Shown: positions 1-10,070 of the stretch, piece by piece
Layout of the letters: each line of letters begins with the position of its first letter
How positions within the stretch are numbered: position 1 is the first letter of the stretch
DNA from: Campylobacter coli LMG 9860
GTDB taxonomy: Bacteria > Campylobacterota > Campylobacteria > Campylobacterales > Campylobacteraceae
Assembly: GCF_000254135.1 (NCBI RefSeq)
Contig: NZ_AINS01000003.1
Location: 19,780 to 83,779, forward strand
DNA length: 64,000 nt
Reading direction: 5' to 3'
Notes under the pieces: generated by a model
The model's input: only the letters and a program-made list of their open reading frames with translations
Told to the model about the DNA's origin: nothing
Database searches by the model: none
Made by a program: the position numbers and the translations under genes

Positions 1-211
1 AGATATCCACAGGATCGCCATCATCAGCTAAGGTATTTGCGATAAAACCATAATTTGCTGGATAAAACATCGCGCTAGCCATAACGCGATCCACCATGAT
101 CGCACCGCTATCTTTATCGATTTCGTATTTAATACTTGAGCCGTATGGAATTTCAATTACAGCATTGATTTTGTTTGGAATATCTCCGATTTTGATTTTG
201 CTTAAGTCCAT
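1..211 (-). CDS. ppa: Inorganic pyrophosphatase, N-terminal part (cut by window edge)
   Basis: The frame starts with ATG at 211 on the minus strand, preceded by an AAGGAT ribosome site, and runs off the window after about 70 codons. The visible protein starts [20 protein letters not shown] and continues through [20 protein letters not shown] and a YGFI segment. These are the N-terminal strands and substrate-binding Lys/Glu/Tyr segments of soluble family I pyrophosphatases, which hydrolyse PPi to two phosphates in the cytoplasm and pull biosynthetic reactions forward. It follows adk after 9 bp and is probably the last or a later gene of aspS-adk-ppa. The catalytic aspartates lie outside the window, so activity cannot be judged here. 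Confidence 0.9.
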   Translation of the reverse strand, partial: MDLSKIKIGDIPNKINAVIEIPYGSSIKYEIDKDSGAIMVDRVMASAMFYPANYGFIANTLADDGDPVDI

Positions 212-220
212 TTTTTATCC

Positions 221-796
221 TTATATACTTTGAATTTTTTTAATCAACTCTTTCATATCAGCAACGATAGGTTCGATAGTGCGTTCTCCATCGATGATGA
301 AATGAAGTTTTTTCTTTTGGTAAAAAGAAATGATTTCTTCTAGTGGCTCGGTATACACTTTCATTCTATTATAAAACACTTCTTCGTTGTCATCTGCGCC
401 ACGACTTCTTCCTAAAACGCGATCTTTAGCTACTTGTTCACTCACTCTTACTTCGATTACGCCTTTTAGACAAATTTCATTTTGCTCGCTTAAAACTTTA
501 TCAAATTCTACCATTTGCTCCACACTTCTTGGATAGCCATCGATAATAACTGTTTTTGTAGGAGCAGCTTTTAGCGCTGAAACTATAGTATTTACAACTA
601 CATCTAATGGAACTAAATTTCCCTTAGAAATAAAACCATCTATGGTTTTGCCAAGTTCACTTCCGCTTGCTACTTCCGCTCTTAAAAGATCTCCTGTAGA
701 ATAATGAGTAACATCCGCATCAGCTTGTGCAATCAAACTAGCATCTGTAGTTTTTCCGCTTCCTGGTGCACCTATAATTAAAAATAATTCTTTCAT
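221..796 (-). CDS. adk: Adenylate kinase
   Basis: This 191-residue cytoplasmic kinase converts ATP + AMP to 2 ADP. The P-loop GAPGSGKT is at residues 9-16, the AMP-site segment [11 protein letters not shown] near 32-42, the DGYPRS motif at 86-91, and the arginine-rich lid hinge near 126-145. The lid is the short form without zinc cysteines, so the protein is shorter than the roughly 215-residue long type. Its ATG overlaps the end of aspS by 4 bp and ppa follows 9 bp later, which indicates one transcript. No odd residues were seen. Confidence 0.96.
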   Translation of the reverse strand: MKELFLIIGAPGSGKTTDASLIAQADADVTHYSTGDLLRAEVASGSELGKTIDGFISKGNLVPLDVVVNTIVSALKAAPTKTVIIDGYPRSVEQMVEFDKVLSEQNEICLKGVIEVRVSEQVAKDRVLGRSRGADDNEEVFYNRMKVYTEPLEEIISFYQKKKLHFIIDGERTIEPIVADMKELIKKIQSI

Positions 797-2544
797 TTTA
801 TATTCTCCCTTAATTTGATTCCTAATTCTCTCATGGCTTCATTGCTAGCAGCTGAAGGAGCATCCGTCATCAAGCATTGTGCTCTTTGAGTTTTTGGGAA
901 TGCTATAACTTCTCTTATGCTATTTGCTCCTGTTACTAGCATGATAAGTCTATCAAGCCCTATAGCAATACCTCCATGTGGTGGAGCGCCAAAACTTAGA
1001 GCATCAAGTAAAAATCCAAATTTTTCTTTTTGCTGTTCTTCATCGATATTGAGTAATTTAAAAACTTTTTGCTGGATATCATTTTTATGAATTCTTATGC
1101 TACCACCACCCAGTTCAACGCCATTAAGTACAACATCATAAGCGATAGATGATATTTCTTCTAAGTCGGCCTCATCGATATTTTTTGGCATAGTGAAAGG
1201 GTGGTGCATTGCAGAATAACTTCCATCATCATTTTGTTCAAACATAGGAAAATCAACTACCCATAAAAATTCCAAAGCATCAGGGTTGATTAAATTAAGT
1301 TCTCCAGCTAGGAAAATTCTAAACCTTCCCATATAATCAAGCACAGTTTTTTTAACCCCTGCGCCAAAAAATACCACATCGCCTACTTCAAGTTCACAAC
1401 GCTTAATAAGTTCGTTTAAATCCTCTTCGTTAAAAAATTTGCAAAGTGGACCTTTAAGCCCATCTTCTTTAACTTGTATAAAGGCTAAGCCTTGAGCTCC
1501 AAATTTGCGTACAAATTCTTCAAATCTTTGCATTTGTCTTTTTGAAAAGATAGTATCACCCTTTGGAACGCGTAAAGCTTTGACACGATTTTTTTTGCTA
1601 TCTTTGGCAATATTTGCAAAAATTTCATTATTTGACTTTGCAAAGATATCTATAACATCGATCAGTTTTAAATCAAAACGCAAATCAGGCTTATCACTTC
1701 CGTAGTTTTCCATAGCCTCTTTGTAAGGCATTTGTCTAAAAGGGATTTGAATTTCTTTACCACAAGCTTTAAAAATATCTTTTAAAAAGGTTTCAGCCGT
1801 AGCAATCACATCTTTTTGCTCGCAAAAACTCATTTCAACATCAATTTGTGTAAATTCAGGCTGACGATCTGCTCTTAAATCTTCATCTCTAAAGCATTTA
1901 GCAATTTGAAAATAACGATCAAAGCCGCTACACATTAAAAGTTGTTTGAAAAGTTGTGGGCTTTGAGGAAGAGCATAAAATTCTCCTTGATGTACGCGTG
2001 ATGGTACAAGATAATCTCTTGCTCCTTCTGGAGTGGCTTTGGTTAAGATGGGGGTTTCAACTTCTAAAAATCCCATATTTGCTAAAGAATTTCTAGCAGC
2101 TATACAAGCTTTGGAGCGTAGGGCAAAATTTTCATAAAGCTTAGGATTTCTTAAATCTAAAAAGCGGTACTTAAGGCGTAATTCTTCATTTACACTTTCA
2201 TCACCTATGCCAAAAGGAGGGACAGCACTTTCATTTTCGATAATGAGCTTGCTTACTACTACTTCAATTTCACCGGTTTTTAATTTAGGATTTGTAAGTC
2301 CTTCTCCTCGGGGTCGAATTTTTCCTTCCGCTATTAAAACAAATTCATTTCTTGTGCGAGAGGCTATTTCATGAGCTTCTTTGCTATCATTTGGATCGCA
2401 TACAAGTTGGATAATACCACTACGATCTCTTAAATCAATAAAAATTACGCCGCCATGATCTCGGTAGCTATTAACCCAGCCGCAAAGTTTAACCACTTCG
2501 CCTATGTGGGTAGAATTTAAGTCTGTATTGTAATGACTTCGCAA
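793..2544 (-). CDS. aspS: Aspartyl-tRNA synthetase (bacterial type)
   Basis: This 583-residue class II synthetase charges tRNA with aspartate. It has an N-terminal OB-fold anticodon domain (about 1-105), class II motif 2 ([18 protein letters not shown], 218-235), the bacterial GAD insertion in the middle, and motif 3 ([12 protein letters not shown]) near the C-terminus. The start is TTG at 2544, chosen because AAGGA lies 6 nt upstream and no ATG fits. Campylobacter and Helicobacter generally make Asn-tRNA through GatCAB, so the enzyme is probably non-discriminating and also charges tRNA-Asn. That is inferred from the lineage, not from residues seen here. It is the first gene of the aspS-adk-ppa group. 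Confidence 0.95.
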   Translation of the reverse strand: MRSHYNTDLNSTHIGEVVKLCGWVNSYRDHGGVIFIDLRDRSGIIQLVCDPNDSKEAHEIASRTRNEFVLIAEGKIRPRGEGLTNPKLKTGEIEVVVSKLIIENESAVPPFGIGDESVNEELRLKYRFLDLRNPKLYENFALRSKACIAARNSLANMGFLEVETPILTKATPEGARDYLVPSRVHQGEFYALPQSPQLFKQLLMCSGFDRYFQIAKCFRDEDLRADRQPEFTQIDVEMSFCEQKDVIATAETFLKDIFKACGKEIQIPFRQMPYKEAMENYGSDKPDLRFDLKLIDVIDIFAKSNNEIFANIAKDSKKNRVKALRVPKGDTIFSKRQMQRFEEFVRKFGAQGLAFIQVKEDGLKGPLCKFFNEEDLNELIKRCELEVGDVVFFGAGVKKTVLDYMGRFRIFLAGELNLINPDALEFLWVVDFPMFEQNDDGSYSAMHHPFTMPKNIDEADLEEISSIAYDVVLNGVELGGGSIRIHKNDIQQKVFKLLNIDEEQQKEKFGFLLDALSFGAPPHGGIAIGLDRLIMLVTGANSIREVIAFPKTQRAQCLMTDAPSAASNEAMRELGIKLRENIK

Positions 2545-2625
2545 AATTTTTCCTTGAAAATTAATTTTTTTAACATATAAGTTAAAATTATAATATTTTT
2601 ATTCTTTTGCTTAGCTAAGATTTGT

Positions 2626-2631
2626 TATAAT
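2626..2631 (+). promoter_or_regulatory. -10 box of nadK, close enough for a leaderless mRNA
   Basis: TTTGTTATAAT ends 5 nt before the nadK ATG at 2637. Initiation 6-8 nt after the -10 box would place the transcript 5' end on or next to the start codon. No Shine-Dalgarno sequence precedes the ATG, which fits a leaderless message. Confidence 0.6.
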
Positions 2632-2636
2632 TTTTT

Positions 2637-3497
2637 ATGCAAAATAAAATAGATTATAAAAACATTAAAAAAATCGGACTTGCGGCGCGTCCTAATTCAA
2701 ATTTAGACAAGGAAATTTTGATTCTAAAAGAAATTTTAGAAAAAAAAGGTGTGGAGCTTTTGCTCTATAAGGAAAGTTCTGAAATTGTAAAATTACCAAA
2801 ATACGACCTTGATACATTGTTTGAGCTTTCAGATTTTGTAATTTCTTTGGGTGGTGATGGAACTTTGATTTCTTTATGCCGAAAAGCTTGCGAGTATAAT
2901 AAAGCGGTTTTAGGAATTCATGCGGGTCATTTAGGATTTTTAACAGATTTTAAGGTGGATGAAGCTGAAGTTTTTTTTGAAGCTTTTTTCAGGGGAGAAT
3001 TTAGGGTAGAAAATCCTTTTTTATTGAGTATTATTTTAGAAAGTAATGATGGTCAAATCATGCAAAAATTTGCTTTTAATGATGTAGTGATCAGCAAGGA
3101 TAGAAAAGCTTCTATGGCGCATATAGAGGTATTTCGCAAAGCTAAAAAATTTAACGAATATTTTGGAGATGGTCTTATAGTAGCCACTCCAGCAGGTTCT
3201 ACAGCATACAATTTAAGTGCAAATGGGCCTATAGTTTATACTTTAGCGCAAGCTTTTATACTTACGCCCGTTTGTTCGCATTCTTTAACCCAACGCCCTA
3301 TAGTACTGCCTAAGGGCTTTGATCTTGAAATAGGCGCAAAAGATTGTATTTTTAGTATAGATGGACAAGAAAATTATAAAATGAATGATTTTAAAAGCGT
3401 TAAAGTGGGGCTTAGTGATAAAAGTGTGGCACTTATACATCCTAAAAATCGAGATTATTTTCAAATATTAAGAGAAAAATTAAATTGGGGACATTGA
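2637..3497 (+). CDS. nadK: NAD kinase
   Basis: This 286-residue cytoplasmic enzyme phosphorylates NAD to NADP. The family signature GGDGT is at residues 72-76. A NDVVISKD segment and the substrate loop [19 protein letters not shown] follow. The length is normal for bacterial NadK. The start is the ATG at 2637, which sits directly behind a TATAAT box with no ribosome site. recN follows with a stop/start overlap (TGATG), so the two are cotranscribed, the usual arrangement in epsilonproteobacteria. Confidence 0.95.
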   Translation: MQNKIDYKNIKKIGLAARPNSNLDKEILILKEILEKKGVELLLYKESSEIVKLPKYDLDTLFELSDFVISLGGDGTLISLCRKACEYNKAVLGIHAGHLGFLTDFKVDEAEVFFEAFFRGEFRVENPFLLSIILESNDGQIMQKFAFNDVVISKDRKASMAHIEVFRKAKKFNEYFGDGLIVATPAGSTAYNLSANGPIVYTLAQAFILTPVCSHSLTQRPIVLPKGFDLEIGAKDCIFSIDGQENYKMNDFKSVKVGLSDKSVALIHPKNRDYFQILREKLNWGH

Positions 3498-5020
3498 TGA
3501 TAAATAGAGTTTTGATGAAAGAAAATCTTGGCTTTAAAGAGGTTGAGCTTGAAATTTCTCAAGGACTTACAGTCTTTACGGGTTTAAGCGGGGCGGGAAA
3601 GTCTGTACTCTTTAAGGGTATATTGTCTGCTTTTGCATTAAGCGAGAGTGAGGCAAAGCTTGTTGAGATTGAGCTTGATGATAAGATAGATTTAGAAGAA
3701 TACGGCATAGAAGGTGAAGAGGAAAATGTTTTTAAGCTTTTAAAGGATAAAAATACAAAATATTTCATCAATAATCAAAGTATTTCAAAAAAAAGTTTGA
3801 TTCATTTGAGTAAAAAATTTATTAAATATCTAAGTGCTAAAGAAATCAATGAATTTAGCAATGAGAAATTTTTAAATCTCTTAGATGCTTTAGAATGTGC
3901 GAAAAATCCTGAATTTGAAGATTTTTTATCTCATTTTAAAGATGATTATAAACAATGGCTTCAAATTTCAGAAGAATTGACTACAATTTTAGAAGAAGAA
4001 AAAAGGATTGAAGAGCTTAAAGAATTAGCAAGCACGCAGATTGAAAGAATTTCTAAAATCAATCCTAAAGTCGGAGAATACGAAGAGCTTTTAAATCTTA
4101 AAAAGAAATTATCAAAAAAAGACAAAATAGAAGCAGCTTGGGAAAAGGCAAGTGCTATTTTTGAATTAGAAAAAGTAGTTATTGATGCTTTAAATCTTAG
4201 CGAAAAAGATACGAGTTTTTTTAGTGAATGTTTAAACGAACTTCGCATCATAGCTGAAAATGAAAAAATCGAAGATTTGGATTTTGATATAGAAGAAGTA
4301 CTCAATAGAATCGAGGATTTATCCTCTTTAATCAAGCGTTATGAGAGTATAGAAAATGCTTTAGAGGTATTGGAAAATAAAAAAAATGAACTCGCTCATT
4401 ATGATAATTTAAGCTTTGAAAAAAAAGAACTTGAAAAAAAACTAGAAAAAATCGAAAAGAAAATCAATCAAAGTACTCAGTTATTAACTCAAGCTCGTAT
4501 GCAAAATTTAAAAACTTTAGAGGATTTTTTAAACGATTATCTAAAAAACCTTTATATGAAAAATGTGAGTTTGGAATTAGTAGATACTTCAAAAATCACT
4601 TCTTTGGGAAAAGATGAGATCAAATTAAGTATCAATGCTGCAAATTTAAAAAATTTAAGTTCAGGTGAGCTTAATCGTTTAAGACTTGCTTTTATCGCGA
4701 CTGAGTGTAGAATTTTAAATTCAGGCACAGGGATAATATTTTTAGATGAGATTGATGCTAATTTAAGTGGCAAAGAAGCGATGAGTATAGCCAATGTTTT
4801 AAATGAGCTTTCTGCTTTTTATCAAATTTTTGCTATATCTCACTTACCGCAGCTTTCTTCAAAAGCTCATAATCATTTTTTGGTTGAAAAAAATGCTTCT
4901 TGTAGCACGGTTAAAAAACTTAAAGATAAAGAGAGAATTAAAGAATTAGCAAGAATGATAAGCGGCGAGACTATTACAGATGAAGCTTTGGAATTTGCTA
5001 AAACTTTGTTTAAAGCTTAA
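3497..5020 (+). CDS. recN: DNA repair ATPase RecN
   Basis: RecN is an SMC-like ATPase that acts at double-strand breaks. The Walker A GLSGAGKS is at residues 29-36. A long Lys/Glu-rich coiled coil with a central hinge fills about 130-350. An ABC signature ([12 protein letters not shown]) and Walker B ([15 protein letters not shown]) follow, then the SHLPQ switch. I start it at ATG 3497, which overlaps the nadK stop and has GGGGA about 6 nt upstream. A TTG at 3485 would add four residues but has no such site. At 507 residues it is somewhat shorter than the 550-residue E. coli protein, mostly in the coiled coil. Confidence 0.93.
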   Translation: MINRVLMKENLGFKEVELEISQGLTVFTGLSGAGKSVLFKGILSAFALSESEAKLVEIELDDKIDLEEYGIEGEEENVFKLLKDKNTKYFINNQSISKKSLIHLSKKFIKYLSAKEINEFSNEKFLNLLDALECAKNPEFEDFLSHFKDDYKQWLQISEELTTILEEEKRIEELKELASTQIERISKINPKVGEYEELLNLKKKLSKKDKIEAAWEKASAIFELEKVVIDALNLSEKDTSFFSECLNELRIIAENEKIEDLDFDIEEVLNRIEDLSSLIKRYESIENALEVLENKKNELAHYDNLSFEKKELEKKLEKIEKKINQSTQLLTQARMQNLKTLEDFLNDYLKNLYMKNVSLELVDTSKITSLGKDEIKLSINAANLKNLSSGELNRLRLAFIATECRILNSGTGIIFLDEIDANLSGKEAMSIANVLNELSAFYQIFAISHLPQLSSKAHNHFLVEKNASCSTVKKLKDKERIKELARMISGETITDEALEFAKTLFKA

Positions 5021-5107
5021 GCGGAATTTTTATTTGTTTGTGTTAGAATTGGGATTTTTTTAATTTTATTATAAAGATTTAGTTTTAAAAAAGGTATTTT
5101 ATAGATT

Positions 5108-6352
5108 ATGAATAAAAAAATTTTGCTGATCGATGATAATAAAATGCTTGGAAAGCTTTTAGCTAAAAAGATACAAACTACTTTAAATCATGAAGTTGAT
5201 ATTGTTTTTAGCCTTGCTGAAGTTAAGGCATTGCCCAATGATGAGTATTTTTTAACTTTTGCAGATTTATGCTTGCCTGATGCACCTAATGGGGAAGTGG
5301 TGGATTATGTTTTGGCAAAAAATTGGCCTGTTATTGTATTAACCGCGAGCAACGATAAAGCTACAAGAGATAAATTTATGGATAAAGATATTTTAGATTA
5401 TATCTTTAAAGAAAGCGATACCTGTATAGATCAGATTATAGATTCTATTGTCAAGCTTGAGCGTTATGCTAAGACTAAGGTTATCTTAGCCCTAAGTAAA
5501 CTTCCTGAACGTAATGAAATAAAAAAAATTCTCACACAAAGAAAATTTAATGTTTTGGCCGCTGCTCATGGTGAGGAAGCGATGAGTTATTTAAATGACA
5601 ATAGCGATGTGAAGCTTATTATCGCTGATGCGAACATGCCTGTTATTAGCGGAAGTGAGCTTTTAAGCGAAGTAAGAGCGCGTTTTAGTGATGATGAATT
5701 GGGTGTAATTATTTTAGGTGATAAAGATGATGCTTTAGAGGCTAGTTTGCTTGTAAGTGGAGCTAATGAGTATTTGGTAAAACCCTTAAGTAAAGAAAGT
5801 TTAAATTGTCGCTTGGATAAATGTCTTCATTATATGGCCAATATGCAGTTTTTAAGCATTTATAACAATCTTGATCCTATTTCCGGGATAAAAAATTCCA
5901 ATGCTTTATTGAGTTGCGTTGAAGATTATTTAAATGAAATTGTAAGCAAAGAAGAAGAATTTGCTTTTGCATTCTTAGATATAGATAATTTAAGAAATTT
6001 AAACGAAGAATACGGCTATGAAGTAGGGGATAAAATTATTAAAATTTGCGCTGATGAGATTGTTAATGAAACCAAAGGGCGTGATATTGTGGGTAGATAT
6101 AGTGCTGAAAAAATTTGCATAGTATTAAAGAATATTTCGCAAGAAAGGGCGATTAAAATTCTTTCTCGTATTCGAGTCAATATAAAAAAAGTTGGAATTT
6201 TAGTCAATTTAGATGAAGTCTTTTTTACTGCTTCTATAGGGGTAGTTTTTGCTAAGAGTGGAGATAAATTTGAAATCTTAGTCGATAAAGCTTCAAAAGC
6301 ACTTTCGCAAGCTAAGGCTAATGGTAAAGATAGAGTAGAAGTATGTTCTTAA
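5108..6352 (+). CDS. cbrR: CbrR-like response regulator: two receiver domains plus degenerate GGDEF
   Basis: The 414-residue protein has two receiver domains and a C-terminal diguanylate-cyclase fold. Receiver 1 (about 1-120) has acidic pocket DD at 9-10 and phospho-acceptor candidate D53. Receiver 2 (about 125-245) has D174 and a conserved Lys near 225. The GGDEF fold covers about 255-414. The GG(D/E)EF active site, expected after RY at 330-331, reads SAEKI, so diguanylate cyclase activity is unlikely. The architecture matches CbrR (Cj0643), a regulator linked to bile-salt resistance in C. jejuni. It follows recN after 87 bp with its own AT-rich promoter region and overlaps tatD by 10 bp. 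Confidence 0.88.
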   Translation: MNKKILLIDDNKMLGKLLAKKIQTTLNHEVDIVFSLAEVKALPNDEYFLTFADLCLPDAPNGEVVDYVLAKNWPVIVLTASNDKATRDKFMDKDILDYIFKESDTCIDQIIDSIVKLERYAKTKVILALSKLPERNEIKKILTQRKFNVLAAAHGEEAMSYLNDNSDVKLIIADANMPVISGSELLSEVRARFSDDELGVIILGDKDDALEASLLVSGANEYLVKPLSKESLNCRLDKCLHYMANMQFLSIYNNLDPISGIKNSNALLSCVEDYLNEIVSKEEEFAFAFLDIDNLRNLNEEYGYEVGDKIIKICADEIVNETKGRDIVGRYSAEKICIVLKNISQERAIKILSRIRVNIKKVGILVNLDEVFFTASIGVVFAKSGDKFEILVDKASKALSQAKANGKDRVEVCS

Positions 6353-7155
6353 ATCTTGAATTTAAAGATGGTCTAAAGATCATCGATACTCATTGTCATT
6401 TAGATAGTGAAGTATTTAAAGAGGATTTAGATGAGCTTTTAAAGCATTCATTTGATAATGGTATAGAAAAAATCATCATACCAGGTGCAGATATTAAAGA
6501 TTTACCTTATGCAGCAGAACTTGCTAGCAAATATGAAAATGTATTTTTTGCCGCAGGTGTGCATCCTTATGAGCTAGAAGGTTTTGATGAGAAAATTTTA
6601 AGAGCATATTTGCAAGACGAAAAATGCGTGGCCGTAGGTGAATGTGGACTTGATTATTTTCGTTTTAAAAGTGAAGATTTAAAAGAGAGAGAAAAAGAAA
6701 AAGAGGAGCAAAAAAGACTTTTTGTAGCTCAACTTGAGCTAGCTAAAGAATTTAAAAAGCCTGTTATTATCCATTCTCGCGAAGCAAATAACGATACTTA
6801 TGAAATTTTACACGATCATTCTAAAGATCTTGTTGGAGGGGTTTTGCATTGTTTTAACGCAAGCGAACATTTATTGCGTCTTAGTGATGATGGATTTTAT
6901 TTTGGAATCGGTGGTGTTTTAACATTTAAAAATGCTAAGAATTTAGTAAATATTTTACCACGAATTCCAAAAGATAGATTGTTGCTAGAAACCGATGCTC
7001 CCTATCTTACTCCAGAGCCTTATCGTGGTAAAAGGAATGAGCCTTTATTGACTCAATTTGTAGCCAATAAAATGAGTGAAATTCTTGATTTACCAAGGCA
7101 AGAGCTTTTAAGGATTTGCTTGGAAAATTCTTACAGATTATTTTTTAAAGGTTAA
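6343..7155 (+). CDS. tatD: TatD family metal-dependent hydrolase (DNase)
   Basis: This 270-residue cytoplasmic TIM-barrel hydrolase carries the TatD metal ligands: IDTHCHLD (H17, H19), GECGLDYF with its glutamate, VIIHSREA, LHCF and LLETDAPYLTPEP. TatD enzymes act as 3'-5' exonucleases in DNA repair or turnover. The start ATG lies inside the last codons of cbrR (10-bp overlap), and mltD follows 2 bp later, so it belongs to the long plus-strand operon. The first ten residues before the first strand are slightly longer than usual, so a later start is possible. Confidence 0.92.
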   Translation: MFLNLEFKDGLKIIDTHCHLDSEVFKEDLDELLKHSFDNGIEKIIIPGADIKDLPYAAELASKYENVFFAAGVHPYELEGFDEKILRAYLQDEKCVAVGECGLDYFRFKSEDLKEREKEKEEQKRLFVAQLELAKEFKKPVIIHSREANNDTYEILHDHSKDLVGGVLHCFNASEHLLRLSDDGFYFGIGGVLTFKNAKNLVNILPRIPKDRLLLETDAPYLTPEPYRGKRNEPLLTQFVANKMSEILDLPRQELLRICLENSYRLFFKG

Positions 7156-7157
7156 AT

Positions 7158-8291
7158 ATGAAAAAAATTATATTTTGTTTTATTTTATTTTATAACTTTC
7201 TTTTTGCACAAACTACCACTCCTGAATTTTATGAAAGACAAATGAGTGTTTTAAGAAATTTAGACATTGATCCAAGTTTTATCAGTGATTTAGCTTTTGT
7301 GCAAAGTCAGCAGGATTTAAGATCAAAGCATGCTCCGACTTTGATTGATGGTATACAAAATTTCTCAAAAGTTACTCCTATGATAAGAAAAATTCTAGCA
7401 CAACAAGAAGTTCCTGAAGAAATTTTATATCTAGCTATGGTAGAATCAGGATTAAAAGCGCATAGCGTTTCTAATGCTAAGGCAGTAGGTGTGTGGCAAT
7501 TTATGCAACCCACGGCAAGAAATTTAGGACTTAGGATTGATGCTTATGTTGATGAAAGACGCGATCCTGTAAAATCTACATATGCCGCGGTTCATTATCT
7601 AAAAAGCTTAAAAGAAGAATTTGGGAAATGGTATTTAGCACTTTTAGCTTATAATTGTGGAAATGGGAAATTGCGTCAAGCAATAAAGCAAGCAGGAAGT
7701 GATGATTTAAGAGTATTAATCGATCCTGATAAAAAATATCTTTCTTTAGAAACTAGAAATTTTATACGCAAAATTTTAACTTTAGCTTTCTTGGCTAATG
7801 ATAGGGATTTTTTACTTGATAAAGATGGAGCTTTGGTTAATTATGCTTTAAATAACGATTTTGCAAAGGTTGATACTCCTTCTTCGGTCGCATTAAAAGA
7901 TTTGGCTAAAAATTTAAATATGGATTTGGCAACTTTTAAAAAATATAATCCACATTTTAAACATGGTTTTACTCCTCCAGGTAAGGGGTATTATATGTAT
8001 ATTCCTTTAAATAAAGTAGCTTTTTTTGATAAAAATTTTAAAGTTGAAAAGCTTGCAAAAGTAGATACAACCATACCTATGACTAAAATTTATGTTGTAA
8101 AATCAGGCGATTCTTTATATAAAATCGCTAAAAAATATAATACTAGCGTAGAGCAAATTCGAGAATTAAATAAAATTGCCAAAAATCACTTAAGTATCAA
8201 TCAAAAATTAATCATACCTATTAAGGAGAATAAAAATGCAAACTATAAAACAAAAGCTAAAGAAAACTTTACCCAAGTTGTTAGCCGCTAG
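7158..8291 (+). CDS. mltD: Membrane-bound lytic murein transglycosylase D
   Basis: A signal peptide (KKIIFCFILFYNFLFAQ, residues 2-18) exports the protein. The SLT/GEWL domain follows, with catalytic Glu in AMVESGLKAHSVSNAKAVGVWQFM (E96) and the NAYNCG-type segment ALLAYNCGNGKLRQA. One LysM peptidoglycan-binding domain lies near 312-355 (YVVKSGDSLYKIAKKYN). The enzyme cleaves glycan strands to leave 1,6-anhydro-MurNAc ends. E. coli MltD is longer and has two LysM copies. There is no lipobox, so it is probably periplasmic or anchored by its uncleaved signal. Its end overlaps rlpA by 56 bp. Confidence 0.92.
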   Translation: MKKIIFCFILFYNFLFAQTTTPEFYERQMSVLRNLDIDPSFISDLAFVQSQQDLRSKHAPTLIDGIQNFSKVTPMIRKILAQQEVPEEILYLAMVESGLKAHSVSNAKAVGVWQFMQPTARNLGLRIDAYVDERRDPVKSTYAAVHYLKSLKEEFGKWYLALLAYNCGNGKLRQAIKQAGSDDLRVLIDPDKKYLSLETRNFIRKILTLAFLANDRDFLLDKDGALVNYALNNDFAKVDTPSSVALKDLAKNLNMDLATFKKYNPHFKHGFTPPGKGYYMYIPLNKVAFFDKNFKVEKLAKVDTTIPMTKIYVVKSGDSLYKIAKKYNTSVEQIRELNKIAKNHLSINQKLIIPIKENKNANYKTKAKENFTQVVSR

Positions 8292-9075
8292 TTTAGTTGC
8301 AACTTTTTCTAGCGGATGCTTCGGAGGTCTTTTTTCTAGCGTAGGTTCAGCACAAATATATTATCCAAGTAATGATTTTCATAGTAGTCCTTCAGGATCC
8401 GGAAGTAAAGGGACTATGAAACCTTATACTATAAATGGTAAAACTTATTATCCAACTGTTGTATCAGTGGGTGAAACAGCAGATGGTATAGCAAGTTGGT
8501 ATGGACCGGGCTTTCATGGTAAAAAAACTTCTAATGGTGAAACTTATAATCAAAATGGTTTAACCGCAGCTCACAAAACTTTACCTATGAATACCATTTT
8601 AAAGGTAACCAACCTAAACAATAACCGCCAAGTTACCGTGCGTGTTAACGATAGGGGTCCTTTTGTAAATAACAGAATTATAGATCTTTCTAAGGGTGCT
8701 GCAAGTCAAATCGATATGATTGCTGCAGGAACAGCTCCTGTGAGACTTGAGGTTATAGGTTTTGGTTCGGCTAATTCAGGTAATAATGTCGTTCATTCAA
8801 ATATAAATTATGGAGCTAGTGGCGGAATTGCAAATAATGGTCAAATTTATGAAGGTGGAAATTTTATGGTGCAAATTGGAGCGTTTAAAAATCCATCAGG
8901 AGCTCAAACTATAGCATCTAGATATAAAACTTATAGAACCTATTCTTCAACCATACGCAAAAGTTCGGTTGATGGCTTGAGTCGCGTTTTCTTGACAGGA
9001 TTTAGAAGTGAAGAAGAGGCAAGAGATTTTGCAGCAAGTGGTGCATTTGCTGGTGCTTTTGTTGTGCGTGAGTAA
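8236..9075 (+). CDS. rlpA: RlpA-like septal/rare lipoprotein with DPBB and SPOR domains
   Basis: This 279-residue protein has a lipoprotein signal (ATFSSGC, lipidated C28). A double-psi beta-barrel domain covers about 82-172 (GIASWYGPGFHGKKTSNGE, VTVRVNDRGPF). A C-terminal SPOR domain covers about 205-279 (FMVQIGAFKNPSGAQ) and would bind denuded glycan at division sites. RlpA of Pseudomonas is a lytic transglycosylase; activity here is inferred. The ATG at 8236 has a strong AAGGAG site 6 nt upstream, which forces an unusually long 56-bp overlap with mltD. The pairing of the two transglycosylase-type genes suggests coordinated peptidoglycan cleavage. Confidence 0.9.
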   Translation: MQTIKQKLKKTLPKLLAASLVATFSSGCFGGLFSSVGSAQIYYPSNDFHSSPSGSGSKGTMKPYTINGKTYYPTVVSVGETADGIASWYGPGFHGKKTSNGETYNQNGLTAAHKTLPMNTILKVTNLNNNRQVTVRVNDRGPFVNNRIIDLSKGAASQIDMIAAGTAPVRLEVIGFGSANSGNNVVHSNINYGASGGIANNGQIYEGGNFMVQIGAFKNPSGAQTIASRYKTYRTYSSTIRKSSVDGLSRVFLTGFRSEEEARDFAASGAFAGAFVVRE

Positions 9076-9078
9076 AAA

Positions 9079-9567
9079 ATGATAGAATTGATATTTTTAG
9101 ATGTAGATGGTTGTCTTACAGATGGTAAAATCATCTACACTTCCAATGGAAGTGTGATTAAAGAATTTGATGTTAAAGATGGCGCAGCTATAGAAGCTTG
9201 GATTAAGCTGGGTAAAAAAATTGCTATTATCACTGGAAGAAATTGTCCTTGTGTGAGTGCTCGTGCTAAGGATTTGAAAATAGAAATTGTACATCAGGGT
9301 GTTAAAGATAAATTAACTTGTGCTAAAAAAATTTTAGAAGAGCTGAATTTAGATTTTTCTCAATGTGCGGCTATAGGGGATTATTTTAACGATAAAAATT
9401 TACTTGAAAATGTTGGCCTTAGTTTTAAGCCTAAGGATGCACATAGGGATTTAAAAGTTGATATCACACTTGATAAAAAAGGCGGAAAAGCAGCTGTGGC
9501 TCAAATGATAGAGTATATTATAAAGAAAAATGATATGCAAGAGGAATGGGATAAGCTTTGGCTATAA
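9079..9567 (+). CDS. kdsC: 3-deoxy-D-manno-octulosonate 8-phosphate phosphatase
   Basis: This 162-residue HAD-family phosphatase hydrolyses Kdo-8-phosphate to Kdo for the LPS/LOS inner core. Motif 1 is FLDVDGCLTDG with D8 and D10. Motif 2 is IITGR, and motif 4 is AIGDYFNDKNLLENVG. It lacks a cap domain, as expected for tetrameric KdsC. It overlaps lptC by 10 bp. The kdsC-lptC-lptA order joins the last Kdo step to LPS export, and waaA (which transfers Kdo) lies elsewhere in this window. Confidence 0.94.
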   Translation: MIELIFLDVDGCLTDGKIIYTSNGSVIKEFDVKDGAAIEAWIKLGKKIAIITGRNCPCVSARAKDLKIEIVHQGVKDKLTCAKKILEELNLDFSQCAAIGDYFNDKNLLENVGLSFKPKDAHRDLKVDITLDKKGGKAAVAQMIEYIIKKNDMQEEWDKLWL

Positions 9568-10070
9568 GAATTTTTGGAATTTTGATCGCTCTTTTTACTA
9601 TTACTTTTACAATTTTAAGTTTGCAAGATCCTTATTCTTTAAATATTAAATCCTATGCTTTAAATTTTAAAAATATCGAAGCTTCCGATTTAAATGCTTA
9701 CGAGCTTAATGCAAGCAATGTAAAATCATACTATAAAGCGCAATCTTGGGCGCGTTATACAGACAAAGATGAGTTTGATAATTTTGTCAATTTTAATTTG
9801 GATTTTAATTTAAGTGCAAATAAATTGGAACTTAAAGGCAAGGAGATGGATAAGGTTTTGCTTGAAGGCAATGTTACCTACATAGGTTTAAATAATACAA
9901 AAATTTTTGCTGATAAAGTAGAGTATGCGCCTAAAAATAAAATTTTAAGCACCAATACAGGATTTAAAGCTTTGATAAATGGAAGCATTATTAACGGAAA
10001 TACTTTAAACTACGATGTAGAAAAGAAAATTTTACAAGTTCAAGGAGTGAATGCGTGGTTAGAAAGATAA
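9558..10070 (+). CDS. lptC: LPS export protein LptC
   Basis: This 170-residue protein has one N-terminal membrane helix (about 3-22) and a periplasmic beta-jellyroll region. It fits LptC, the inner-membrane bridge that passes lipopolysaccharide from LptBFG to LptA. Sequence conservation is weak in this family, so the call leans on the fold pattern (repeated short strands such as LSANKLELKGKEMDKVLLEG) and on its place between kdsC and lptA. The start is TTG at 9558, inside kdsC. lptA overlaps its end by 16 bp. Confidence 0.85.
   Translation: MAIRIFGILIALFTITFTILSLQDPYSLNIKSYALNFKNIEASDLNAYELNASNVKSYYKAQSWARYTDKDEFDNFVNFNLDFNLSANKLELKGKEMDKVLLEGNVTYIGLNNTKIFADKVEYAPKNKILSTNTGFKALINGSIINGNTLNYDVEKKILQVQGVNAWLER

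Noticed and set aside
3961..4335. 124-codon minus-strand frame inside recN
   Set aside because: It is antisense to the RecN coiled coil; the Ser/Phe/Lys composition is what antisense of Glu/Lys codons produces.
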